NCBI GenBank assembly: GCA_031081585.1
Contig: JAVHLY010000012.1
Coordinates: forward strand, 1-64,000
Direction: 5' to 3'
DNA from: Armatimonadota bacterium
Lineage (GTDB): Bacteria; Sysuimicrobiota; Sysuimicrobiia; Sysuimicrobiales; Humicultoraceae
Length of the DNA stretch: 64,000 nt
The notes under the pieces are model-generated. The model did no database searches, was not told where the DNA came from, and saw only the letters and a list, made by a program, of their open reading frames with translations. Below, piece after piece: positions 9,646 to 18,594 of this stretch; positions within the stretch are counted from its first letter, which is position 1, and each line of letters opens with the position of its first letter. The translations under genes and the position numbers were made by a program.

Positions 9646-11299
9646 CGAGCGGGAACGGATCCGGGCGGCCCGCGCGGCCTGGGAGGCGCGTGTGGACCGC
9701 GCGGCCCTGCGGCGCCCCGCGGTGGAGACCGCCGACGGGCTGCCCGTCGACCTGCTCTACACGCCCGCCGATGTCGCGACCGACTACCTGCGCGACCTGG
9801 GCTTCCCCGGCGAGCCGCCCTACACCCGCGGCATCTACCCGACCATGTACCGGGGCCGGCTGTGGACGATGCGCCAGTACGCCGGCTACGGCACCGCCGA
9901 GGAGTCGAACCGCCGCTTCCGCTACCTGCTCAGCCAGGGCCAGACGGGGCTCTCGGTGGCCTTCGACCTGCCCACCCAGATGGGCTACGACTCCGACCAC
10001 CCGCTGGCCGAGGCCGAGGTGGGGAAGGTGGGCGTGGCCATCGACTCCCTGGCCGACATGGAGGTGCTGCTGGAGGGGATTCCCCTCGACCAGGTCTCCA
10101 TCTCCATGACCATCAACGCCACAGCCGCCATCCTCCTGGCCATGGTCGTGGCTGTGGCCGAGCGCCGGGGCGTGGCCCCGGCGCGACTGGACGGCACCGT
10201 GCAGAACGACATCCTCAAGGAGTACATCGCCCGGGGCACCTACATCTTCCCGCCGGAGCCGTCGCTGCGCCTGGTCACCGACACCCTGGCCTACTGCGCC
10301 GAGCACCTCCCCCGCTGGAACCCCATCAGCGTGAGCGGGTACCACATCCGCGAGGCCGGCGCCACCGCCGTGCAGGAGGTGGCCTTCACGCTGGCGGACG
10401 CCCTCACCTACCTGCAGGCCGCCGTGGACCGGGGGCTCGGGGTGGATGCGATCGCCCCGCGCCTGAGCTTCTTCTTCGCCGCCCAGATGAACCTCCTGGA
10501 GGAGGTGGCCAAGTTCCGGGCGGCACGGCGCCTGTGGGCGCGCCTGGTGGAGGAGCGCTTCGCCCCTCACGATCCGCGCTCCCGCCTGCTGCGCTTCCAC
10601 ACCCAGACCGCGGGGGCGGCGCTCACCGCCCAGCAGCCCGACAACAACGTGGTGCGGGTGACCATCCAGGCGCTGGCGGCGGTGCTGGGCGGCACGCAGT
10701 CGCTGCACACCAACGCCCGCGACGAGGCCCTGGCCCTGCCCAGCGAGGAGTCGGCGCTAGTGGCGCTGCGCACCCAGCAGATCCTGGCCTTCGAGAGCGG
10801 GGTGGCCGACACGGTGGACCCGCTGGGCGGCGCCTACTACGTGGAGGCGCTCACCGACGCCATCGAAGCGGCGTCCCGCCGGCTGATCGAGGAGGTGGAG
10901 CGCGCCGGGGGGATGCTGCGGGCCATCGAGACGGGGCTCGTCCAGCGGATGATCGCCGAGAGCGCCTACCGTGAGGCCCAGCGCATCGAGCGGGGCGAGC
11001 AGGTGGTCGTGGGGGTGAACCGCTTCACCGAGGGTCCGTCCTCCCCCCCCGCCGGCCGGCTGCTGCGCGTCGACCCGGCGGTGGTGGAGCGGCAGCGCCG
11101 GCGCCTGCAGGAGGTGCGGGCCCGCCGCGACGGCGGGGCCGTGGCGCGGGCGCTGGAAGCGGTGCGGCAGGCCGCGGAAGGGCGCGACAACCTCCTCCCG
11201 CCTATCCTCGAGGCGGTCCGGGCCTACGCCACCATCGGGGAGATCTGCGACACCCTGCGGGCGGTCTTCGGCGTGCACCGGCCGGTGGCGCTCGTCTGA
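9638..11299 (+). CDS. methylmalonyl-CoA mutase, catalytic (large) subunit
   Basis: A 553-aa TIM-barrel subunit of adenosylcobalamin-dependent methylmalonyl-CoA mutase, converting (R)-methylmalonyl-CoA to succinyl-CoA. Clear signatures: [19 protein letters not shown] near residue 68, [39 protein letters not shown] and the late GGTQSLHTN and [10 protein letters not shown] blocks. It ends after the barrel and has no cobalamin-binding domain (no DxHxxG), so it is a split-type subunit needing a separate B12-binding partner, which is not encoded in this window. ATG 9638 follows GAGAGGAGG. MeaB starts 4 nt later. Confidence 0.94.
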   Translation: MADERERIRAARAAWEARVDRAALRRPAVETADGLPVDLLYTPADVATDYLRDLGFPGEPPYTRGIYPTMYRGRLWTMRQYAGYGTAEESNRRFRYLLSQGQTGLSVAFDLPTQMGYDSDHPLAEAEVGKVGVAIDSLADMEVLLEGIPLDQVSISMTINATAAILLAMVVAVAERRGVAPARLDGTVQNDILKEYIARGTYIFPPEPSLRLVTDTLAYCAEHLPRWNPISVSGYHIREAGATAVQEVAFTLADALTYLQAAVDRGLGVDAIAPRLSFFFAAQMNLLEEVAKFRAARRLWARLVEERFAPHDPRSRLLRFHTQTAGAALTAQQPDNNVVRVTIQALAAVLGGTQSLHTNARDEALALPSEESALVALRTQQILAFESGVADTVDPLGGAYYVEALTDAIEAASRRLIEEVERAGGMLRAIETGLVQRMIAESAYREAQRIERGEQVVVGVNRFTEGPSSPPAGRLLRVDPAVVERQRRRLQEVRARRDGGAVARALEAVRQAAEGRDNLLPPILEAVRAYATIGEICDTLRAVFGVHRPVALV

Positions 11300-11303
11300 G
11301 CCG

Positions 11304-12260
11304 ATGCGCGCCTCCCCGGCCGACCTGGCGGAGCAGGTGCGGGCCGGCTCGCACCAGGCGGCGGCACGCCTGATCAGCCTGCTGGAGGACGGTGACCCGG
11401 AGGGGCTGGCCGCCTTGCGCGCGCTGCCCCCGGAGCGGGAGGCCTACGCCGTCGGGATCACCGGGCCGCCGGGGGCGGGGAAGAGCACGCTGGTGGACGC
11501 GCTCACCCGGCTGGTCCGGGCGGAGGGCCGGCCCGTCGGCATCATCGCCGTCGACCCCACCAGCCCCTTCACCGGCGGGGCGCTCCTGGGCGACCGCATC
11601 CGGATGCAGGAGCACAGCACCGACCCCGGCGTCTTCGTGCGCTCGATGGCCACGCGCGGGCACCTGGGGGGATTGGCCCCGGCCACCACCGACGCGGTGC
11701 GCGTGCTGGCGGCGCTGGGGGTGGACCTCGTCCTGGTGGAGACGGTGGGGGCGGGGCAGGCGGAGGTGGACGTCGTCACCGTCGCCGACACGGTGGTCGT
11801 GGTGGCCGTCCCCGGGATGGGGGACGCCCTGCAGACGCTGAAGGCCGGGATCATGGAGATCGGGGACGTCTTCGCGGTGAACAAGGCCGACCGCCCCGAC
11901 GCCGACCGCACCGTGATCGAGATCCGCATGATGCTGCAGCTGGTCCCCCCGGAAGGGTGGCGGCCGCCGGTGGTGCGGACGGTGGCCACGACGGGGGAGG
12001 GGGTGGCCGACCTCCTCGCCGCGGTGCGGTCGCACCGGGCCTACCTGGAGGCCAGCGGGACCCTGGAGGAGCGCCGCCGGCGGCGCCGCCGCCACGCCGT
12101 GCTGCGGGCGCTGGAGGCCCGCGTGCAGGAGGCGGTGCTGGCGCGGGCGCAGCATGACCCCGTCGTGGCCGCCGTGCTGGAGGAGGCGGAGCGGGGGGGG
12201 CTGGACGCGCGCGCCGCCGCGGAGCGCCTCCTCCAGCGCCTGGAGGGGGCGGGCCGATGA
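11304..12260 (+). CDS. meaB: methylmalonyl-CoA mutase-associated GTPase MeaB
   Basis: A 318-aa G3E-type GTPase (MeaB/ArgK family) that gates loading of adenosylcobalamin into the mutase and protects it from inactivation. P-loop GPPGAGKST at about residue 54, the metal/switch segment VDPTSPFTGGALLGDR, the D-x-V-L-V-E-T-V-G Walker B-like strand and NKAD guanine-specificity motif are all visible. C-terminal about 60 residues are helical and basic (RRRRRRRH), the usual dimerisation arm. Located immediately after the mutase and overlapping the epimerase ATG by 4 nt (ATGA), so chaperone, enzyme and epimerase are coexpressed. Confidence 0.95.
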   Translation: MRASPADLAEQVRAGSHQAAARLISLLEDGDPEGLAALRALPPEREAYAVGITGPPGAGKSTLVDALTRLVRAEGRPVGIIAVDPTSPFTGGALLGDRIRMQEHSTDPGVFVRSMATRGHLGGLAPATTDAVRVLAALGVDLVLVETVGAGQAEVDVVTVADTVVVVAVPGMGDALQTLKAGIMEIGDVFAVNKADRPDADRTVIEIRMMLQLVPPEGWRPPVVRTVATTGEGVADLLAAVRSHRAYLEASGTLEERRRRRRRHAVLRALEARVQEAVLARAQHDPVVAAVLEEAERGGLDARAAAERLLQRLEGAGR

Positions 12261-12652
12261 TCCGGCTCGCCCACCTGGCCATCGCGGTGCGCGACCTGGC
12301 CGGGGCGGTGCGGGTCTACACGGAGGCGCTGGGGCTGTCGCTCGCCGGGGAGGAGACGCTGCCCGAGGAGGGGGTGCGCATCGCCTTCCTGGAGGCAGGT
12401 GGCGTGCGCGTCGAGCTGCTGGAGAGCCTCGGCCCCGACACCCCGGTGGGGCGCTTCCTGGAGCGGCGGGGGGAGGGGATCCACCACGTCGCCTTCTACG
12501 TCGAGGACCTGGACGCCGCGCTGGCCCGGGCGCGGGAGCGCGGGTTGCAGCCGGCGGGCGGCCCGCGCCGGGGTGCGGAGGGGCGGCGCATCGCCTTCCT
12601 CCATCCATCCGGCAGCCACGGGGTGCTGGTCGAGCTGATCCAGGCCTCCTGA
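12257..12652 (+). CDS. mce: methylmalonyl-CoA epimerase
   Basis: A 131-aa VOC-fold metalloenzyme that interconverts (S)- and (R)-methylmalonyl-CoA between the carboxylase and the mutase. It starts MIRLAHLAIAVRD with the first metal His, contains GIHHVAFYVED with the second, and ends with the Glu in HGVLVELIQ, the complete metal set for this family. Length is typical. ATGA overlap with meaB. It is the last gene of the propionate module and is followed by repeats and a terminator. Confidence 0.93.
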   Translation: MIRLAHLAIAVRDLAGAVRVYTEALGLSLAGEETLPEEGVRIAFLEAGGVRVELLESLGPDTPVGRFLERRGEGIHHVAFYVEDLDAALARARERGLQPAGGPRRGAEGRRIAFLHPSGSHGVLVELIQAS

Positions 12653-12666
12653 CCGTCCCGATGCGG

Positions 12667-12768
12667 CGGGAGTGGCTGGCCCCTCTCCCCGGGGAGTGGC
12701 TGGCCCTTCTCCCCTGAGGGTGGCTTGCCCCTCTTCCCGGGGTAGTGACTTGCCCCCCTCCCCCGGGG
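12667..12768. repeat. four imperfect ~25-bp tandem repeats
   Basis: Four successive copies of a G-rich/C-rich unit (core GTGGCTGGCCCCTCTCCCC, with substitutions) fill the space between the epimerase stop and the terminator. One strand is strongly pyrimidine-rich in each repeat. No coding function is apparent. Confidence 0.7.
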
Positions 12769-12795
12769 TGTGGTACGTTACCTGCCAGCACGACG

Positions 12796-12828
12796 CCCTA
12801 GGGTGACCCCCTAGGGTTTTTCGTTTTT
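12796..12828 (+). terminator. Rho-independent terminator of the propionate operon
   Basis: CCCTAGGG at 12796-12803 and again at 12809-12816 (self-complementary arms, 5-nt loop) followed by TTTTTCGTTTTT. The short stem and T-run make it the clearest intrinsic terminator in the window, ending the carboxylase-mutase operon. Confidence 0.85.
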
Positions 12829-12920
12829 CAGGACACTCCCCGAACCCATTCGCGCCAGCGCGCATCGCACGCGTCTTCGGCAAGACCCCTGGCGGCGCCG
12901 CCGCCGGTCCGGAGGTGTGC

Positions 12921-13958
12921 ATGAAGCCTGCGCTCGTCCTGACGGTGGCGGCCACGTTCGTGGGGTCGGCGATGGGCGTCACCGCCTCGGCCTGGCGGTC
13001 GTCCCTCCCTGCCTCGTCGTCCAGCGGGGCGGCGATCCGCCGCCCGGCCACCCCTGCCAGGGCCCCCGAAGAGTCCGGTCGACCGGCCCGACCGACCGGG
13101 CTGGAGTCGGAGCGGGATGCGGGTGCTCCTGCCGTGCCGATCACACCCCGTCGGGCCCTGCCTCCCGTTCACGCAACCCTCGACCTCGACTCCTGGCTCA
13201 GCGAAGGCGACGCTGTGGAGGTGCGGCGGCCGGCCTACGTGAGCGTGGTGGCCGACGGCCGGGCCCGGCCGCTGCTCACCACCGCCGCCACCGTGGCCCA
13301 GGCGCTACGGGAGGCCGGCGTGCGGGTGGGGAAGGGCGACCGGGTCTTCCCTCACCCCTCGAGCCTCCTCCAGCCGCAGAGCCGCATCCGCGTCATCCGC
13401 ATCCGCCGCGAGGTCCTGACGCGGCAGGTGGCCATTCCCCCGGCGACCGTCCGGCGACGCGACCCGACGGTGAACTGGGGGCGGGTGGTGACCGAGCCCG
13501 GCCGGGCCGGCGTGAGGCAGGTGACGGTGGTGAAGACGTACGCCGACGGGCGGCTGGTCTCGGTGGTACAGACGGCCGCGCGCCTCCTGCGGCCGGCGGT
13601 GCCGACCGTGGTGCGGGTGGGGCAGCGCCGCCTGGTGGCCTCGCGCGGGGCCTTTGCCGGGTACGAGTACCTGGACGTCGTGGCCACCGCCTACGCCCCC
13701 TGGCACGGGAAGGGCGTGGACGGCACGACGGCGATCGGCCTGCGGGCGGGGTACGGGGTGGTGGCGGTGGACCCGCGGGTCATCCCCCTGCGCAGCCGCC
13801 TGTATATTGAAGGGTACGGGTACGCCATCGCCGGCGACACGGGAGGACGGATCAAAGGGTTGCGAGTGGACCTGGGGTTCGACAGTGTGCGCGAAGCCCG
13901 GCGGTTCGGCCGTCGGCCGGTGCGCGTCTACATCCTGCAGAGGTATGAACGGCGCTGA
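12921..13958 (+). CDS. YabE-like G5/3D-domain secreted protein
   Basis: A 345-aa exported wall-associated protein. Residues 1-26 are a signal peptide. A DUF348-like segment (AYVSVVADGRARPLLTT, residues about 100-170) and a G5-like segment (about 190-240) precede a C-terminal 3D domain beginning YEYLDVVATAYAP and containing GTTAIGL, AVDPRVIPL and AGDTGGRIKG. The three Asp residues (VDP, GDTG, VDLGF) define the 3D catalytic barrel, shared with lytic transglycosylases such as MltA and with Rpf-like proteins. Role: peptidoglycan cleavage or remodelling. GGAGG lies 5 nt before ATG 12921. In Bacillus, yabE also lies just upstream of ksgA, so the order is conserved. Confidence 0.88.
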   Translation: MKPALVLTVAATFVGSAMGVTASAWRSSLPASSSSGAAIRRPATPARAPEESGRPARPTGLESERDAGAPAVPITPRRALPPVHATLDLDSWLSEGDAVEVRRPAYVSVVADGRARPLLTTAATVAQALREAGVRVGKGDRVFPHPSSLLQPQSRIRVIRIRREVLTRQVAIPPATVRRRDPTVNWGRVVTEPGRAGVRQVTVVKTYADGRLVSVVQTAARLLRPAVPTVVRVGQRRLVASRGAFAGYEYLDVVATAYAPWHGKGVDGTTAIGLRAGYGVVAVDPRVIPLRSRLYIEGYGYAIAGDTGGRIKGLRVDLGFDSVREARRFGRRPVRVYILQRYERR

Positions 13959-14005
13959 GCGGTGAGGGGTCCCGGCCGTCCGGAGACCTCCCTGCCCCCG
14001 AAGAC

Positions 14006-14875
14006 CTGGCGACGCCCGGCGGGACCCTGCGGGTCCTCAGGGCGTTCGGCATCCGCCCCCGCAAGCGCTTCGGTCAGCACTTCCTCACGAGCCGCCATGT
14101 CCTGGAGCGGATCGTCCGCGAGGCGGCGGTGGGGCCGGGCGACCGCGTCCTGGAGGTGGGGGCAGGCATCGGCACCCTCACCGTGGCCCTGGCGGCGACC
14201 GGCGCGGAGGTCGTGGCGGTGGAGGTGGACCGCACGCTGCTGCCCGCCCTGCGTGCCGTGACCGCCGCCTTCCCCACGGTGCGCCTGGTGGAGGGGGACA
14301 TCATGGCCCTCGACCTGGCCGCCCTGGCCGGGCCCGGTCCCGTGACCGTGGCCGCCAACCTCCCCTACGGGATCGCTTCTCCCCTCCTGGTACGCCTCCT
14401 GGAGACGCTCCGGCACCTGCGCCGGGCGGTGGTGACCGTGCAGGCGGAGGTGGCCGGCCGGCTGACGGCGGCACCGGGGACGCCGGAGTACGGACTGCTC
14501 TCGGTCATGGTGCAGTACCGGGCCCGTCCGACCGTGGTGGTGCGCGTGCCGCCCGGCGCCTTCCTCCCTCCGCCGGAGGTGGAGTCGGCGGTCGTGCGCC
14601 TCGATCCCCACCCGGTCCCTCCCGTCACGGTGCCGGACGAGGCAGCCTTCTTCGCGGTGGTGCGGGCCGCCTTCGCCCAGCGGCGCAAGACGCTGCGCCG
14701 GGCCCTGGCGGCGCTCCCGGACCTCGCCCCCGAACGCGCCGAGGGGGCGCTGCGCCGGGCGGGCATCGACCCGCGGCGCCGGGGGGAGACGCTCGGCCTG
14801 GAGGAGTTCGCCCGCCTGAGCCGCGCGCTGGCCGGAGGGAACGGGCCGCGGGGAGGGAAAGAGGGAGGAGGATGA
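14006..14875 (+). CDS. ksgA: 16S rRNA dimethyladenosine transferase KsgA
   Basis: S-adenosylmethionine-dependent enzyme that dimethylates two adenines in helix 45 of 16S rRNA during small-subunit assembly. Diagnostic: RPRKRFGQHFL near the N-terminus, VLEVGAGIGTLT (SAM motif I), the NLPYGIASPLL catalytic motif, and FAQRRKTLRRAL near the C-terminus. There is no ATG, GTG or TTG in frame before the FGQHF motif. The best start is CTG at 14006 (reads like homologues starting LATPxxTLRxLRxFG), giving 289 aa; CTG 13955, overlapping the upstream stop as CTGA, is the alternative. The 3' end overlaps the next ATG (ATGA). Confidence 0.93.
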   Translation: MATPGGTLRVLRAFGIRPRKRFGQHFLTSRHVLERIVREAAVGPGDRVLEVGAGIGTLTVALAATGAEVVAVEVDRTLLPALRAVTAAFPTVRLVEGDIMALDLAALAGPGPVTVAANLPYGIASPLLVRLLETLRHLRRAVVTVQAEVAGRLTAAPGTPEYGLLSVMVQYRARPTVVVRVPPGAFLPPPEVESAVVRLDPHPVPPVTVPDEAAFFAVVRAAFAQRRKTLRRALAALPDLAPERAEGALRRAGIDPRRRGETLGLEEFARLSRALAGGNGPRGGKEGGG

Positions 14876-16116
14876 GCGTGGACTACGAGGCTTTCCTCTC
14901 CCGGAGCGCGCGCGGCATGCGCCGCTCGCTCATCCGGGAGCTGCTGAAGCTGACCAGCCGCGGCGGCATCATTTCCTTCGCCGGCGGCTTCCCCGACCCC
15001 GCCACCTTCCCCGTGGCCGAGCTGCAGGAGGTGACGCGGGACGTCCTGGCCCGGGAGGCGCACCGGGCCCTCCAGTACAGCATCACCGAGGGGGACCCGG
15101 CGCTGCGGGAGCAGCTCGCCCGGTGGATGGCCAAGGACGGCATCCGGGTGGGGCCGGACCAGATCCTGGTGACGGTCGGCTCCCAGCAGGGGCTGGACAT
15201 CCTGGGCAAGGTCTTCCTCGACCCCGGCGACGTCGTCGTCCTGGAGCTCCCCTCCTACATGGCCGCGCTCCAGGTCTTCCGCACCTACGACGTGGAGCTG
15301 GTGGGGGTCCCCGCCGACGACGAGGGGATGGAGACCGACCGGCTGGCCGAGACCCTGACCCGCCTGCGGGCGCAGGGGCGGCGGCCCAAGTTCATCTACG
15401 TCGTGCCCGACTTCCAGAACCCCTCCGGGGTGACCTGGACCGAGGCCCGCCGCCGGGCGCTGCTGGGGCTGGCCCGCGAGTACGACACGCTGGTGGTCGA
15501 GGACAACCCCTACCGGGAGATCCGCTTCGAGGGGACGGCCCCGCCCCCGATCTTCGCCCTCGACCCCGAGCGCACGATCTACCTCTCCACCTTCAGCAAG
15601 ACCCTCTGCCCGGGGCTGCGCATCGGGTGGATGGCCGCCGCCCCCGAGCTGGTGGCCCAGTTCGTCACGGCCAAGCAGGGGATGGACCTGTGCTGCCCCG
15701 CCTTCACCCAGGCGGTGGCGGCGGAGATGGCCGGCCGCGGCATCCTCCACCGCCGCCTCCCCCAGATCACCGCCACCTACCGGGTGAAGCGCGACGCCAT
15801 GCTGCGCGCCCTCGAGCGGGAGATGCCCGACGGCGTCACCTGGACCCGGCCGGAGGGAGGCCTCTTCCTGTGGGTGCGCCTACTCGAGGGGATGGACACC
15901 GAGGCGATGCTGCACCCGGCGGTGGAGGAGGAGGGGGTGGCTTACGTCATCGGCTCGGGCTTCTTCGCCGACGGAAGCGGGCGGAACACCATGCGCCTCA
16001 ACTTCTCCTACCCCTCGGTCGAGGAGATCGACGAAGGGATCCGTCGCCTGGCCAGGGTGGTCCGCCGCTGGCCGCGTCCGACCCCTGCGGTCATGCGAAC
16101 GACAGTTTCGGATTGA
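14872..16116 (+). CDS. PLP-dependent aminotransferase (class I/II, LysN-like)
   Basis: A 414-aa fold-type I aminotransferase resembling 2-aminoadipate / valine-pyruvate (MocR-clade) transaminases. The N-terminus ISFAGGFPDP and YSITEGDPALRE give the substrate-side signature; VGSQQGLD is the PLP phosphate-binding turn; DFQNPSG and DNPYREI contact PLP; STFSKTLCPGLRIG contains the Schiff-base lysine (SK). Start ATG overlaps ksgA. It lies between ksgA and a convergent LCP gene; the amino-acid substrate is not fixed by sequence. Confidence 0.88.
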   Translation: MSVDYEAFLSRSARGMRRSLIRELLKLTSRGGIISFAGGFPDPATFPVAELQEVTRDVLAREAHRALQYSITEGDPALREQLARWMAKDGIRVGPDQILVTVGSQQGLDILGKVFLDPGDVVVLELPSYMAALQVFRTYDVELVGVPADDEGMETDRLAETLTRLRAQGRRPKFIYVVPDFQNPSGVTWTEARRRALLGLAREYDTLVVEDNPYREIRFEGTAPPPIFALDPERTIYLSTFSKTLCPGLRIGWMAAAPELVAQFVTAKQGMDLCCPAFTQAVAAEMAGRGILHRRLPQITATYRVKRDAMLRALEREMPDGVTWTRPEGGLFLWVRLLEGMDTEAMLHPAVEEEGVAYVIGSGFFADGSGRNTMRLNFSYPSVEEIDEGIRRLARVVRRWPRPTPAVMRTTVSD

Positions 16117-16163
16117 CGGTGCGGGGAGGCGGGTGTACGGTCAACTCGTCAGCGGTGCGCAAT

Positions 16164-16213
16164 CGGTAGATGGGAGGAGGTACTCCTTCGGGAGCAACCC
16201 GGCCTAACTACCG
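16164..16213 (+). other. nested hairpin element between convergent genes
   Basis: CGGTAG (16164-16169) pairs with CTACCG (16208-16213), enclosing an inner hairpin CTCC-TTCG-GGAG (16183-16194) whose stem can extend through GGT/ACC. A 10-bp palindrome AGCGGCCGCT follows (16216-16225). It lies in the 188-bp gap between the aminotransferase and the leftward LCP gene, so it may be a bidirectional terminator lacking a long T-run, or a structured RNA. Confidence 0.45.
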
Positions 16214-16304
16214 AGAGCGGCCGCTGACGCTTTTGGCGGCGGCGGCACGGACGACGCCCGTCCGCCGGCGCCCACCCCGGCTGGGACCAGGTGCGAGGGT
16301 CTCG

Positions 16305-17561
16305 TTAGCGGTGGGCGCTGTAGTCGCGGGCCAGCAGGACGGTGATGTCCACCCCGTCCGCGCTGGCCCCGGTCGTCACGAGGGCCTTCCCCAGCAGATC
16401 CGCCAGGAGCCGGGCCACCTCGCGGCGCCCCGAGCGGTCGAAGACCACGGTCTCCTCGGCCCGCCGGGGGGCCGTGCCGACGCGCACCACGTGAAAGCCC
16501 AATTGCTCCAGCCGCGCGGCGGTGCGGCGGGCCGCCCCGGGGATGCCGCTGCCGTTGAGGACTTCCACCCGGGTGGCGGCCAGCACCTCGGGGTCCACCC
16601 CGTAGACCATCGAGGTGACCACCTGGCGGACGCGGGGCCAGTCGGGCTCCCAGTACTGGGGGGCGAAGGTCCCCGGGAGCGTGGCGGTGTGGATGTCGGT
16701 GGGCTCGAGCCGGGAGGCGAAGAGAGCCAGGGTGAGGAGCTCGCCGACGGTCAGGTTGGTCTGGGTGTTCTCGGTGAAGGCGCGCAGGAGCTGGGGGACC
16801 CGCAGGACCATGGCCGGCTGCTTCATCTTGCGGAAGAGCGCCAGCAGCAGTTTCTGCTGCCGCTCCACCCGCCCGATGTCCCCCGTGGCGTCCTTGCGGA
16901 AGCGGATGTACCCCTCGGCCTGGCGGCCGTTCAGCACCTGGCGGCCTTTCTTCAGGTCGATGTACAGGTCCGCCCAGGTGTCGGTGTACTTCATGTCCTT
17001 CTCGACGTCGACCTCCACCCCGCCGATGGCGTCCACGAGCTTGACGAACGACTGCGGCCCGAGCTTCACGTAGTAGTCGACCCGCACGCCCAGCAGCTCC
17101 TCGACGGTGCGGATGGTCAGCCCGGGACCGCCGAAGGCGTAGGCGGCGTTGATCTTCATCGTCCCCACGCCCGGGATGCGCGCCCGGGTGTCCCGGGGAA
17201 TGGAGAGGACCGAGATGCGGTCGCGCGCCGGGTCGAAGACGGCCAGCAGGAGGGTGTCGGCGCGCGCCACGGGGACGATGCGCCGGCGGTTGTCCAGGGT
17301 GATGTCCGTGCCGATGAGCAGGACGGTGACCCGGTCGGTCAGGCGCAGGTTCCAGGAGAAGGAGGGGGAGCCGTCTTGGGCCGGCCGGTCCACCTCGCGG
17401 GTGCCGGTGAAGGTCTCGCCCGAGACCACCAGGTAGAGGTAGGCGCCCAGGCCGAAGCCGAAGAGCGCCACCACCAGCGCCGGCAGGAGCCAGGCCAGCA
17501 GCCATGGCCAGGGCCGCCGCCGGGGCGCGGGAGAGGCCGGATCGTGGGGGGTCCGTGCCAT
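16305..17561 (-). CDS. LytR-CpsA-Psr (LCP) family wall ligase
   Basis: A 418-aa membrane-anchored LCP protein that transfers undecaprenyl-linked glycopolymers (teichoic acid- or capsule-like) to peptidoglycan. One N-terminal transmembrane helix follows a Pro/Arg-rich cytoplasmic lead (hydrophobic residues about 20-47). The LCP domain spans about 75-270 with VLLIGTD, RADTLLLAVFDP, SIPRDTRARIPG and the GxxIGRVERQQ segment carrying the catalytic and lipid-phosphate Arg/Asp residues. A C-terminal LytR_C domain begins VEVLNGSGIPGAA at about 330. Divergent from ispE with 74 bp between the start codons. Such genes support a Gram-positive-type wall. Confidence 0.93.
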   Translation of the reverse strand: MARTPHDPASPAPRRRPWPWLLAWLLPALVVALFGFGLGAYLYLVVSGETFTGTREVDRPAQDGSPSFSWNLRLTDRVTVLLIGTDITLDNRRRIVPVARADTLLLAVFDPARDRISVLSIPRDTRARIPGVGTMKINAAYAFGGPGLTIRTVEELLGVRVDYYVKLGPQSFVKLVDAIGGVEVDVEKDMKYTDTWADLYIDLKKGRQVLNGRQAEGYIRFRKDATGDIGRVERQQKLLLALFRKMKQPAMVLRVPQLLRAFTENTQTNLTVGELLTLALFASRLEPTDIHTATLPGTFAPQYWEPDWPRVRQVVTSMVYGVDPEVLAATRVEVLNGSGIPGAARRTAARLEQLGFHVVRVGTAPRRAEETVVFDRSGRREVARLLADLLGKALVTTGASADGVDITVLLARDYSAHR

Positions 17562-17635
17562 AGGCCTCCTGAGCCGGGTCGTCGGGGTGGTACCGAAGGC
17601 AGCACTATCGTACGAGCCGCACGGGGGATGTCAAC

Positions 17636-18550
17636 GTGGCGGCGGAGAGGGGGATCGCGCCCGTGGCCGCAAAGGAACTGCGCCTGAACGCATACGCCAA
17701 GATCAACCTCGCCCTCGACGTCCGGGGACGCCGACCGGACGGCTCGCTGGACGTCGAGACGGTCCTGCACACCCTGGCCCTTCACGATTCTATTACCCTG
17801 CGGGAGGACGGGGTAGGCGAAGGACCGGGAGCGATCCAGGTCCAGGTCGATCCCCCGGCCGTCCCGGAACACGCCCGCACCCTGCCGCTGCGGGCCGCCC
17901 AGATGGTGCGGGACCTCTCCGGGCTGGGGCGAGGAGTGCAGATCGAGATCCGCAAGGCCATCCCCGTCGGCGTCGGGCTGGGGGGCGCCAGCGCCGACGC
18001 CGCGGTCACGCTGCTCGGGCTGGTGCAAATGTGGAAGGTGCGGCTCGACGGCCGGGGCCTGCTGGCGCTGGCCTCCCGGCTCGGCGCGGACGTGCCCTTC
18101 TTGATGGAAGGCGGGGCCGCGTTGGTCCAGAACGACGGGCAGCGGCTGCAGTGGCTGCCCACGCTCCCCCCCACCTGGCTGGTCCTGGCGCGGCCGCGGA
18201 CGCAGGTCTCCACGGAGTGGGCCCACAGCGCCTACGACCCGGCGCAGGGGGGGACGCGCCCGGACATCCCGGCGCTGGTCGAGGCGATGCGGGCGGGCGA
18301 CGTCCCGGCGGTGGGCCGGTTCGTGGGCAACGTCTTCGAGGAGCTGGTCGTGCGCACCCACCCGGTGGTGGGGGAGATCAAGGCCCGCATCCTGGCCGGA
18401 GAGGCCTACGGGGCCAGCCTCTCCGGCACCGGCCCCGTGGTCTTCGGGCTGATGGCCAACGAGGCGGCGGCCCGCAAGACCGCTCTGGACCTGGAGGCCC
18501 TGCCCGACGTGGAGGTGCTGGTCACGCGCACCTTCGCGGAGGAGCGGTAG
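17636..18550 (+). CDS. ispE: 4-diphosphocytidyl-2-C-methyl-D-erythritol kinase IspE
   Basis: GHMP kinase of the non-mevalonate isoprenoid pathway, phosphorylating CDP-methylerythritol; 304 aa. AYAKINLALDV at the N-terminus (substrate-side Lys), IPVGVGLGGASADAA (ATP-binding GHMP motif 2) and YGASLSGTGPVVFGL (motif 3) are all present. GTG 17636 is used, with GGGGGA upstream; the protein would begin with about 15 extra residues before LRLNAYAKIN. Its place before an NTP transferase and purR matches the ispE-purR order of Firmicutes. Confidence 0.94.
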   Translation: MAAERGIAPVAAKELRLNAYAKINLALDVRGRRPDGSLDVETVLHTLALHDSITLREDGVGEGPGAIQVQVDPPAVPEHARTLPLRAAQMVRDLSGLGRGVQIEIRKAIPVGVGLGGASADAAVTLLGLVQMWKVRLDGRGLLALASRLGADVPFLMEGGAALVQNDGQRLQWLPTLPPTWLVLARPRTQVSTEWAHSAYDPAQGGTRPDIPALVEAMRAGDVPAVGRFVGNVFEELVVRTHPVVGEIKARILAGEAYGASLSGTGPVVFGLMANEAAARKTALDLEALPDVEVLVTRTFAEER

Positions 18551-18594
18551 CGGTGCCCCGGTCGTCCACCGGCACCGTCAGGAGGGCGCTCTAG

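Noticed and set aside
16164-16240. Fluoride, guanidine or other known riboswitch
   Set aside because: The conserved core nucleotides of those classes are absent and both neighbouring genes read towards the element, so it is not a leader.
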